This document shows positions 53,559 through 60,290 of a stretch of 60,290 bases of DNA, piece by piece. The notes below the pieces were generated by a model that was not told the DNA's origin, did no database searches, and saw only the letters and a list, made by a program, of their open reading frames with translations. Source of the stretch: Bdellovibrio sp. ArHS (lineage in GTDB: Bacteria; Bdellovibrionota; Bdellovibrionia; Bdellovibrionales; Bdellovibrionaceae). Both the position numbers and the translations under genes were made by a program. Location of the stretch: assembly GCF_000786105.1 (NCBI RefSeq), contig NZ_JTEV01000005.1, positions 1 to 60,290 of the forward strand. Reading direction: 5' to 3'. How positions within the stretch are numbered: the stretch's first letter is position 1; each line of letters starts with the position of its first letter.

Positions 53559-55172
53559 ATGAGTACTCATCGCCCCGATGTTTTGATTATTGGTTCTGGC
53601 TCTGCAGGATTAGCACTGGCTTTAAAGCTTTCTTCATTGGGGAAAGTGATTGTTCTTGCCAAAGAAACAGCGGGGGGTACGAACTCTGCCATGGCTCAAG
53701 GGGGCATCTCGGCTGTGATGTCGGAAGAGGACAGCTTTGAATCCCACATTCATGACACCTTGACCGCGGGCGCCGGTCTTTGCAAAGAAACTGTTGTTCG
53801 TAATTATGTTGAACAAGCCCCTGAACGTATTCATGATTTACTAAACTGGGGCGTACAGTTTGACGTTAAAAAAAGAGGCTCCGAAGAAACCACTGAAATC
53901 GATTTGACGCGCGAGGGCGGGCATAGCTTTCGACGCATTTTGCACTTCGAAGACCAAACCGGTTTAGAAATTCACCGCACTCTTTTGGCGCGTGTCCGTG
54001 AAAATCCCAACATCACTCTTCTTGAACGCTTCTATGCCATCGACCTCATTGTGAATAAAGAAGTCGATCCCGACGACATGACACCCGTTCGCTGTGTCGG
54101 TGCCTACGCTTTAAACAAAAATGATGGCGAGGTGCATACATTTCTTGCGAAGAACACCATTCTCGCCACGGGGGGCGCTGGAAAAGTTTATCTGTACACC
54201 TCGAACTGGAGTGGCGCGACTGGCGACGGCATCGCGATGGCTTATCGCGTGGGCGCGCGCATTGCCAATCTTGAGTTCATGCAATTCCACCCCACATGTT
54301 TGTATCATCGCGAATCCCGCAACTTCTTGATCTCGGAAGCTTTGCGCGGCGAAGGCGGCGAACTTATCGATAGCGCGGGCCAACCTTTCATGCAGAAGTA
54401 TCACAAGTTGGGTTCACTCGCGCCTCGCGACGTCGTCGCTCGCTCCATTGACAAAGAGATGAAAAGAACCGGCGCTGAATGTGTCTATCTGGACATGACG
54501 AAGTTGGATCGTGATTTCCTGAAAAGCCGTTTTCCCACGATCTTCAACAAGTGTCTTGAGTTCGGTATTGATATGAGCCAAGACCCCATTCCCGTCGTAC
54601 CCGCAGCACACTATCTGTGCGGGGGTGTGCTAACAGACTTAAACGGTCGCACCGACATTCCGGGACTCTGGGCTGTTGGCGAAACAGCTTGCACAGGTCT
54701 TCATGGCGCCAATCGCCTGGCCTCAAATTCTCTTCTAGAATGTCTGACTATGGCCCACAACTGCTCGGAACAGATTCGCCAGCAGTGGGACACGGATCAA
54801 TTTTTTCCTCTAGACCCTAAACCTTGGACACACCCCGAGGAAGCAAACGACGACGAGATGATCGTCATCAACCACATGTGGGACGAAATCCGCCGCCTGA
54901 TGTGGAACTACATGGGGATTGTTCGCTCTAACAAACGTCTGGAACGCGCCCAGCATCGCCTAAAAAATATTTTGGCCGAGACGAAAGAATATTATTCGCA
55001 CATGAAAATCCATTCGGACATCTTAGAACTTCGCAACATCGCGATCGTTGCGGATCTCTCTGTCGAGTGTGCGCTTCGTCGCCATGAATCCCGGGGCATT
55101 CACTTCAATATCGATTATCGTGAATCCAGTCCGGAACCGCACGATACAATCGTGGTCCGGGGCCTGATTTGA
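53559..55172 (+). CDS. nadB: L-aspartate oxidase
   Basis: A 537-residue flavoenzyme that makes iminoaspartate, the first step of NAD synthesis. GSGSAGLALAL binds FAD; TNSAMAQGGISAV, GGHSFRRILHFED and the C-terminal RRHESRGIHFNIDYRE are NadB hallmarks (the last carries a catalytic Arg). It is divergent to the kinase operon. nadA and nadC are not in the window. The SD is weak. Confidence 0.94.
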   Translation: MSTHRPDVLIIGSGSAGLALALKLSSLGKVIVLAKETAGGTNSAMAQGGISAVMSEEDSFESHIHDTLTAGAGLCKETVVRNYVEQAPERIHDLLNWGVQFDVKKRGSEETTEIDLTREGGHSFRRILHFEDQTGLEIHRTLLARVRENPNITLLERFYAIDLIVNKEVDPDDMTPVRCVGAYALNKNDGEVHTFLAKNTILATGGAGKVYLYTSNWSGATGDGIAMAYRVGARIANLEFMQFHPTCLYHRESRNFLISEALRGEGGELIDSAGQPFMQKYHKLGSLAPRDVVARSIDKEMKRTGAECVYLDMTKLDRDFLKSRFPTIFNKCLEFGIDMSQDPIPVVPAAHYLCGGVLTDLNGRTDIPGLWAVGETACTGLHGANRLASNSLLECLTMAHNCSEQIRQQWDTDQFFPLDPKPWTHPEEANDDEMIVINHMWDEIRRLMWNYMGIVRSNKRLERAQHRLKNILAETKEYYSHMKIHSDILELRNIAIVADLSVECALRRHESRGIHFNIDYRESSPEPHDTIVVRGLI

Positions 55173-55209
55173 CTTGCTCCCTGATTGCTCTCGCGGCAAT
55201 CTAGAGGAT

Positions 55210-56061
55210 ATGTACAAAAGATCTGAAGGCTTTTTTAAAGGTTATCAGGATATCAACCTGTTCTTTCAAATTTGGGACAATCCCAACGCCCGTGGCACTG
55301 TGATCATCAATCATGGTCAGGGAGAACACTCTGAGTCTTACCATCGCTTGATTAAAGCATTTGAAAATGATCAGTGGAGTTTTTACGGTTGGGATTTACG
55401 CGGTCATGGTCGTTCAGAGGGTCGTCGCGGTTATGTCGCGCAATTTGATGACTACTGCAAAGACTATAAAATATTTTTGGACATGGTTCTAAAAGAGGAC
55501 AAAGTAAAAAAAGGGCCTGTGATTCTTTTCTGTCACTCGATGGGCGCTTTGATCGAATTAAAAACCTTGCTTCGCAATCCCGATCTTCGCTGTGACGGCA
55601 TCGTCGTCAGTTCCCCCCTTTTGGGGGTGTCCGTTCCTGTTCCCACTTACAAATCAAAGGGTGCCGTTCTTCTGAACACTCTGTTGCCGACGATCACGAT
55701 GGGTAATGAACTGACAAACGATATGCTGACGCGTGATCCGGATGTGATTCGTGAATTCGAACAGGATGCACTTCGCCACAATCGAATTTCACCGGGCGCG
55801 TTTTTGGGTTTCCTGGAATCCTTCGAATATGTGCGCCCTCGCGCGAATGAAATTAAAAAGCCGGCTCTTTTTGTGATTGCCGAAAATGACCCTGTGGTCA
55901 GCAGCCTGGAAGCCAAGAAGTTCTATGATAAATTAGGCAGCCAGAAAAAGGACATTTACATTTATCCCGAGGCGAAGCACGAAGTCGTGAACGATATTAT
56001 GCGCACGACTGTTTTTGCCGATATCAAAAAATTCTTGGATGGTTTCTTGGAGTCAAAATAA
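55210..56061 (+). CDS. Alpha/beta hydrolase, monoacylglycerol-lipase-like
   Basis: A 283-residue hydrolase. INHGQGEHSESYHRLIKAF and YGWDLRGHGRSEGRRGYV match the MAGL/lysophospholipase family. The nucleophile elbow is CHSMG, with Ser in FCHSMGALIE; a late Asp (IAENDPVV) and His (EAKHEVVN) complete the triad. No signal peptide, so cytoplasmic. The frame opens at a TTG, but ATG 55210 is the natural start. It overlaps the lipoprotein gene by 1 base. Confidence 0.88.
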   Translation: MYKRSEGFFKGYQDINLFFQIWDNPNARGTVIINHGQGEHSESYHRLIKAFENDQWSFYGWDLRGHGRSEGRRGYVAQFDDYCKDYKIFLDMVLKEDKVKKGPVILFCHSMGALIELKTLLRNPDLRCDGIVVSSPLLGVSVPVPTYKSKGAVLLNTLLPTITMGNELTNDMLTRDPDVIREFEQDALRHNRISPGAFLGFLESFEYVRPRANEIKKPALFVIAENDPVVSSLEAKKFYDKLGSQKKDIYIYPEAKHEVVNDIMRTTVFADIKKFLDGFLESK

Positions 56062-56645
56062 TGAAGTATCTTTTAAGCCTTTGTCTTTTTCTATCCGCTT
56101 GCGCCAGCACTTATGAGGTCACGCCCGCAGGACATACTATCAAAACCAAAGACGACTACATGGAAGTCATTGAGAAGCATTCGGATCAAGTGCGCAAGTA
56201 CACCGGCTTTTACAACACTTTGGATTTTCAGGCGACAGTCATAACTTCAGCGGTGGCAAAAGCTCAGCTTGAACAAAGCAACATGCTTTACCAGTGGGAT
56301 GAAACACGCTTCGCAGAGGAAAAAAACAAATTTGAAAACCGTCTTAGTAAAGAAGCTGAAGTTTTCCTGAGTTTTTATACTCCGGAAAGAAAGAACGACG
56401 ATCTTTCCAAAACGTCCACGATCTGGAAAATCTTCCTGGATGTCGATGGTCGACGCTATGAAGGCAAGGCGAAGAAAATTAAATTGCAGTTAGTTGAAGT
56501 CGAGGGTCTATACCCTTATCACAACCGCTTTTATACGCCTTATTCCGTGATCTTCCCGGTGCCAATGCGCTCGATCGAAGGCAAGCCCATGAAAATGACT
56601 GTGACCGGCGCAGTGGGCTCGGGCGTTCTTAATTTCAATCCTTAA
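56061..56645 (+). CDS. Lipoprotein of unknown function
   Basis: A 194-residue protein with a lipobox (LFLSAC, C15). The mature part is a helical stretch rich in E and K, then a beta-rich domain (YSVIFPVPMRSIEGK near the end). It is coupled to the hydrolase by TAATG, so the two may work together on lipids. The family is not recognised. Confidence 0.8.
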   Translation: MKYLLSLCLFLSACASTYEVTPAGHTIKTKDDYMEVIEKHSDQVRKYTGFYNTLDFQATVITSAVAKAQLEQSNMLYQWDETRFAEEKNKFENRLSKEAEVFLSFYTPERKNDDLSKTSTIWKIFLDVDGRRYEGKAKKIKLQLVEVEGLYPYHNRFYTPYSVIFPVPMRSIEGKPMKMTVTGAVGSGVLNFNP

Positions 56646-56654
56646 ATTTTTTAG

Positions 56655-56685
56655 AAAAAAGTCCGTCCGATGACGGACTTTTTTT
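56655..56685. terminator. Bidirectional terminator, hydrolase operon and SDR
   Basis: AAAAAAGTCCGTC (56655-56667) and GACGGACTTTTTT (56672-56684) form a 13-bp stem with a 4-base loop and a T run on both strands. Confidence 0.9.
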
Positions 56686-56687
56686 AC

Positions 56688-57464
56688 TTAGGACCGTTTA
56701 AAACGGCGACCCACTTCGATATCAAAAAGCGGTTTTACAAACTTCGCGATTTTCAAACCAACCCCCGTCAGACCGCTTGGCTCCAGCACTTCAATATCAT
56801 GCAAAATAGCTTCACGAATCATCTGTGCGTACTTCGCCGGCGAAATGCTTTCTGTCGGAATAGCAAAATTTTTCGAATACAAAGTCTCGATTTCATCAAA
56901 CATGCGCGTCTTGATTCCTGGTGTGACTAACAACAAGGTCGTCACGCCGGTTTCTTTCAGCTCCATACGAATGCAGTCCGTAAAAGCCATGACGGCCGCT
57001 TTTGATGCCGCATAAGTGGAAGCACAAGGAAAATGCATGTACGCTGAAACGCTGGAGTTATTGATGATTTTACCCCGCTTCCGTTGCAACATTCCGGGAA
57101 GCAAGCCGTGGGTCAAATGAACCAGGGCATTCACATTCACCTGAAACATTTTGTAGATGTCATCCAAAGGTTGCTCTTCAATCAATCCGCCCGTCAACAT
57201 TCCTGCATTGTTAAAAAGAATGTCAATCGGTGTGCCCTCTAAGCTTTTCAGTAAATGCTCGACGCCCTGACGGGTGGAAAGGTCTGCTTCCCATACCGTG
57301 ACTGATTTTGCGCCAGCTTCTTGAAGCTCTTTGGCCAGATTGGAATCAGGTTGTCGTACGACGACGTGAAGATGAGCTTTGTCTTCCGCGCACATTTTCG
57401 CAAAGGCTTTGCCGATTCCACGACTGGCGCCTGTGATAAGAATATGACGATTGGCGATTTCCAT
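56688..57464 (-). CDS. Short-chain dehydrogenase/reductase
   Basis: A 258-residue SDR. TGASRGIGKAF binds the cofactor, NNAG and the catalytic Ser-Tyr-Lys set (NNSSVSAYMHFP; YAASK) are present. An Arg after the glycine motif region favours NADP. The extra C-terminal helix (KIAKFVKPLFDIEVGRRFKRS) may touch a membrane. It follows the RNase H gene by 5 bases. Substrate unknown. Confidence 0.9.
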   Translation of the reverse strand: MEIANRHILITGASRGIGKAFAKMCAEDKAHLHVVVRQPDSNLAKELQEAGAKSVTVWEADLSTRQGVEHLLKSLEGTPIDILFNNAGMLTGGLIEEQPLDDIYKMFQVNVNALVHLTHGLLPGMLQRKRGKIINNSSVSAYMHFPCASTYAASKAAVMAFTDCIRMELKETGVTTLLLVTPGIKTRMFDEIETLYSKNFAIPTESISPAKYAQMIREAILHDIEVLEPSGLTGVGLKIAKFVKPLFDIEVGRRFKRS

Positions 57465-57469
57465 AATGC

Positions 57470-58222
57470 TTATCCTTCTTTGATTTCCGTCTGAGGATTC
57501 AATCCCCAGGATTTCAAAATTTCGATTTCATCGGCAGCCGAGGACGCCTTTTTAAACTTCGCTCCTGACTTGCCGCTCACGCGATTCTGACAGGAAGGCC
57601 AGTTTCGATGGCGGTAGACCAACCCACCAATGTTGCTTAAGTAACTGAAAGCCTCTTTCTTTTCTGTCGGAGACCGCATTTCAGGCAACGAAGTATCCGC
57701 CGGGACCTCCAGCAAATTAATGGCATAAGAGCTTAAAGGGCCTTGATATAAAGATATGTAATCATTTTTTGAGAAAGCGACCGCGATACGATCACAGCGT
57801 TCATTCCCAGGAGTGCCGACATGGCCGCGGGAATACTTCCACTCGATTTTATTTCCTGGTCCACGGGACTGGATGATTTGTGCGAGCTCTTCCCAAATAT
57901 CCCGATTGGAAACTTCGCCGCCTTCGGCCGTTTTCCAGCCGCGCTTCTTCCATCCCCAAATCCACTGCGTAATTCCACGAATCAAATAGGTAGAATCGGT
58001 GTAAAAATGCACAGGCCCGGGAACAGCAGAAATAAATTTTAATGCCTCCACCGCCGCAGTCATTTCCATGCGATTGTTGGTCGTCGATCGCTCTCCATCA
58101 CCAAGTTCCTGCACCTGATCGTTGGGTAAAAGAACCACACTGCCCCACCCACCGGGGCCAGGATTTCCTGAACATGCACCATCAGAGAATATCAAAATAT
58201 AATCACGTACTTTTATTGCCAC
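57470..58222 (-). CDS. rnhA: Ribonuclease HI with C-terminal hybrid-binding-like domain
   Basis: A 250-residue protein. Residues 8-155 are an RNase HI with D14 (FSDGACSGNPGPGG), E53, D76 and D144 as metal-binding acids. A linker follows, then residues 193-240 resemble the hybrid-binding (viroplasmin-like) domain, with NWPSCQNRVSGKSGAKFKK matching its conserved W..C...V.G..GA.FK pattern. In eukaryotic RNase H1 and some bacteria that domain is N-terminal, so the order is reversed here. The start is GTG 58222; SD unclear. Confidence 0.85.
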   Translation of the reverse strand: MAIKVRDYILIFSDGACSGNPGPGGWGSVVLLPNDQVQELGDGERSTTNNRMEMTAAVEALKFISAVPGPVHFYTDSTYLIRGITQWIWGWKKRGWKTAEGGEVSNRDIWEELAQIIQSRGPGNKIEWKYSRGHVGTPGNERCDRIAVAFSKNDYISLYQGPLSSYAINLLEVPADTSLPEMRSPTEKKEAFSYLSNIGGLVYRHRNWPSCQNRVSGKSGAKFKKASSAADEIEILKSWGLNPQTEIKEG

Positions 58223-58379
58223 AGCTCATGGTCATCGCCGTCATTTCCTATGTCAATGCGCTAGATGCCAGAGACTGGCCCCTGACCAATACTTAGACAG
58301 GTAAAGCTTATCAAGATGCAATTAAAGCCCTGCGGCTTCTGGCACCCTCCCTGCAAATTAAGCCCGAAGGAGAGTGTTT

Positions 58380-59228
58380 ATGTCTTTTGCTATGCGCCCC
58401 CTTATCGGATTTTTGACGACAGTTCTGCTGGCAAGCCAGGTCTTCGCCAACGCCTCTGTCACCTCTTCGACAACACTGGTGCAACAGCCGAAAAAACAAG
58501 GGCGTATGTGGAGTGGTTTTATCAATGCCAGTCGCTCAACGAGTCTGTATGATTTCCAAGACGGAACACGCCAAGATGCGATGGATTATATGATGCGTAT
58601 GAATTTGAAGTTTAACGACAAGTTCTCGATGCGCGTGCAAGGCGGATATTCTCAAGATTTGAAATACCCTGAAAACAATGATTTTTCCGATACGTCAGTC
58701 AGCCTGGGCCGTGCGCCATTTGCTTTGGGTAAGACTTTTATGATGGGCTATCGAGTGAGCACGGGCCTCCCCACCTCGAAGGACTCCCACACTCGCCAAA
58801 ATCTGATTGCTTCTCTTTCCACGACGGCGAACCTGATGATCAATCCAGACCGTCTTATTTCGGGACTGGAAATCGCCGGAGCCGTTTCTGCGGGCCGCAA
58901 CTTCCATCAATACGAAACCGCGTTGGACGGACGTGTGAATACACAATGGTCGTCGACGCAAATGTTTTCGATGGCTTACACTTTCACAACGGGAATTTCT
59001 GTTTCTGCGGAATTTAGTCACCGTAATACGTGGTCCTACCAAAACGTGATGCGTGATACTTTTGAAATGACTCAAGAGATCGGTTACGAAATCAATGAAA
59101 CCTTTTCGGTGGCAGCAGGTCATACGAACTCGGGCTCGTCCTTAAAGCCCAATGGCGACGACTCCAATGTGCAGCTTATCAACGAAAATACATCCCTCGT
59201 GTACGCATCGGCGACCGTTGTATTCTAA
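58380..59228 (+). CDS. Outer-membrane beta-barrel-like protein
   Basis: A 282-residue protein with a signal peptide (FLTTVLLASQVFANA). The mature part is made of alternating amphipathic strands with aromatic girdles (MRVQGGYSQDLKYP, MFSMAYTFTTGISVSAEF) and ends in ...ASATVVF, a C-terminal phenylalanine as required for BAM insertion. It is probably a porin-like or adhesin barrel of about 12 strands. ATG 58380 follows GAAGGAG at 7 bases. Confidence 0.8.
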   Translation: MSFAMRPLIGFLTTVLLASQVFANASVTSSTTLVQQPKKQGRMWSGFINASRSTSLYDFQDGTRQDAMDYMMRMNLKFNDKFSMRVQGGYSQDLKYPENNDFSDTSVSLGRAPFALGKTFMMGYRVSTGLPTSKDSHTRQNLIASLSTTANLMINPDRLISGLEIAGAVSAGRNFHQYETALDGRVNTQWSSTQMFSMAYTFTTGISVSAEFSHRNTWSYQNVMRDTFEMTQEIGYEINETFSVAAGHTNSGSSLKPNGDDSNVQLINENTSLVYASATVVF

Positions 59229-59234
59229 AGCTTC

Positions 59235-60023
59235 ATGAAAAACTGGTTGGTGGCCCTCATTCTGATTCTGAGCTTCCGACCGGCTGAGGCCCAGCAACCT
59301 ATCGATATCGTCTTTGATATTGACTGGACCACCTTTTATACCGTTCATCCTGAAAATAAAAACGAACTCAGCGCGAAGAATCTGGAAGTCGAAGGAAAGT
59401 TTTACCGTCCTACCGACTACCTGCCAGAAGTCATCGAGTTTCTTCTGAAAAATCATTCTGAAGTCCGTATCAGTTTTTTTAGTGGCGGCACCAAAGCCCG
59501 CAATATCGCTTTGTTAAATAAGGTGACTCTTTCCGATGGCCGAAGTCTGCTCGACATCAGTCATCGCATTCTTTCTTTTGAGGACCTCACACGGGTTTCT
59601 CATAACGAGACACTGAAATTTTCCGAGCAGTATAAAAAGGTTTTGTCTGAGGGTCTTCCCGACTGGAATCCGCAACGCACACTGCTTATTGATGACCAGC
59701 CCGAGTTCGCGCAAAAACCCTTGAAGTCGGTGTCCTCATTGGGACACTATAACTTTCAGGAAAGCTTTGATGCCGGTCGTTCCACCGAAAAGTTCTTCCC
59801 GGCCTCGTACGAACAATGGCAACAAGAGCGTCGCAAAGCTCTGGTGTGGTTGGCTATAATTGAAAATGCTCTTGCCGAATCTTCCCGCAGTGGAAAAGAC
59901 TTTGCCGGCACGGCCCAAGAAATGTGGCTTCACGCTACTGAAAATGCTTTACTACCCAAGCAAGGTGAACGCCTTATTAATCTCTTGTCGGCACCGGCTT
60001 GCCAAAAAGTTTTTGTACCTTAA
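59235..60023 (+). CDS. Periplasmic HAD-like phosphatase
   Basis: A 262-residue protein with a signal peptide (to about residue 19, PAEAQ). HAD motif I is VFDIDWTT (D28, D30), motif II ISFFSGGTK, and motif IV LLIDDQPEF. Exported HAD phosphatases such as AphA are non-specific acid phosphatases, but this one is not clearly of that family. It begins 6 bases after the barrel gene, so the two are co-transcribed. Confidence 0.82.
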   Translation: MKNWLVALILILSFRPAEAQQPIDIVFDIDWTTFYTVHPENKNELSAKNLEVEGKFYRPTDYLPEVIEFLLKNHSEVRISFFSGGTKARNIALLNKVTLSDGRSLLDISHRILSFEDLTRVSHNETLKFSEQYKKVLSEGLPDWNPQRTLLIDDQPEFAQKPLKSVSSLGHYNFQESFDAGRSTEKFFPASYEQWQQERRKALVWLAIIENALAESSRSGKDFAGTAQEMWLHATENALLPKQGERLINLLSAPACQKVFVP

Positions 60024-60290
60024 TCACTGCATGTCTTTTAAATGTTTTAAAGTAACGATATGCATACGTCGGGCTTTATCAAAATGAATCGAATACTTCT
60101 GCGGATAGTAACCTCTTTGCGTGAAGGTCTTAGGTAACATCAATTCTTGTTCAAACTTTCTTTTCTTCAGCAAGTAGTCCCGTGTGATCATCGGCTCGAT
60201 AAAAATCATATTGGCGTCGTAGTAGCCATAGATGAAGGTCGTCGTAAAGGGCTTCCCATTATACTCTGGCGATCTTAAATCGACCCAATG
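60024..60290 (-). CDS. C-terminal part of a protein cut by the window edge
   Basis: The frame is open from 60290 to the stop at 60024, giving 88 residues. It contains HWVDLRSPEYNGKPF, FIYGYYDANMIFIEPMIT and KKRKFEQELMLPK. These blocks resemble the TTHB210-like (DUF5602) C-terminus, but this is a memory-based guess. It is convergent to the HAD gene with no gap. Confidence 0.55.
   Translation of the reverse strand, partial: HWVDLRSPEYNGKPFTTTFIYGYYDANMIFIEPMITRDYLLKKRKFEQELMLPKTFTQRGYYPQKYSIHFDKARRMHIVTLKHLKDMQ

Noticed and set aside
1-60290. CRISPR arrays, insertion sequences, prophage or tRNA genes
   Set aside because: No regularly spaced repeats, transposase or phage motifs, and no cloverleaf were seen on either strand.

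Overview
The window looks like chromosomal DNA of a Gram-negative, probably predatory bacterium of the Bdellovibrio group (Bdellovibrionota). This is inferred from gene content: many secreted lipoproteins and hydrolases, an Mla lipid-transport operon, PilZ, GGDEF and CheX signalling proteins, an RNase Y and a FadE-type acyl-CoA dehydrogenase. No rRNA, tRNA, CRISPR array, phage or insertion sequence was recognised. Coding density is high, and many genes overlap by 1-30 bases in operons. The only stretch over 300 bases without a gene is 10326-10966, which holds a 148-bp inverted-repeat element and a terminator.

Layout, 1-24 kb. After a truncated membrane-protein start come an MFS transporter, the arfB ribosome-rescue factor with an OsmC protein, RNase Y, a single-domain response regulator, a secreted PD-(D/E)xK-like protein, a CNNM-type membrane protein, fadE, a small repeat-rich envelope protein and mutM. 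Next is a six-gene nuo operon (B-CD-E-F-G-I) for the peripheral arm of complex I, with a well-formed promoter and terminator; the membrane-arm genes are not here. Then come a secreted subtilisin, a YceI protein, a DUF692/DUF2063 pair (MNIO enzyme and partner) and a Cache-domain chemoreceptor whose Shine-Dalgarno (SD) site is paired in a predicted hairpin.

Layout, 22-40 kb. A secreted protein and an XRE-type regulator lie divergent to a 46-residue small protein and a two-gene asymmetric ABC exporter. Then follow a VWA lipoprotein, a double GYF-PilZ protein, a receiver-CheX protein, a secreted endonuclease I, a thioesterase, a phosphonate-type ABC transporter (phnD-C-E), and an operon of HAD protein, RsmI-like methylase and HrpB helicase. 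The section ends with an unusual S4 paralogue.

Layout, 40-60 kb. There is a 38-residue Arg-rich small protein, then a long leftward operon: alr, mlaE, mlaF, an MCE protein with a barrel-like C-terminus, a GYF-TPR protein, a lipoprotein, a YhaM-like exoribonuclease, cysE and an Mpo1-like protein. A histidine kinase with a 215-residue disordered tail is followed by a degenerate GGDEF protein. The end holds nadB, an alpha/beta hydrolase with a lipoprotein, an SDR, an RNase HI with a C-terminal hybrid-binding-like domain, an outer-membrane protein and a periplasmic HAD protein.

Many gene starts were moved from the longest reading frame to an internal ATG because a good SD site or a signal peptide decides the start. 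No homology search was possible. Family names rest on motifs read by eye.
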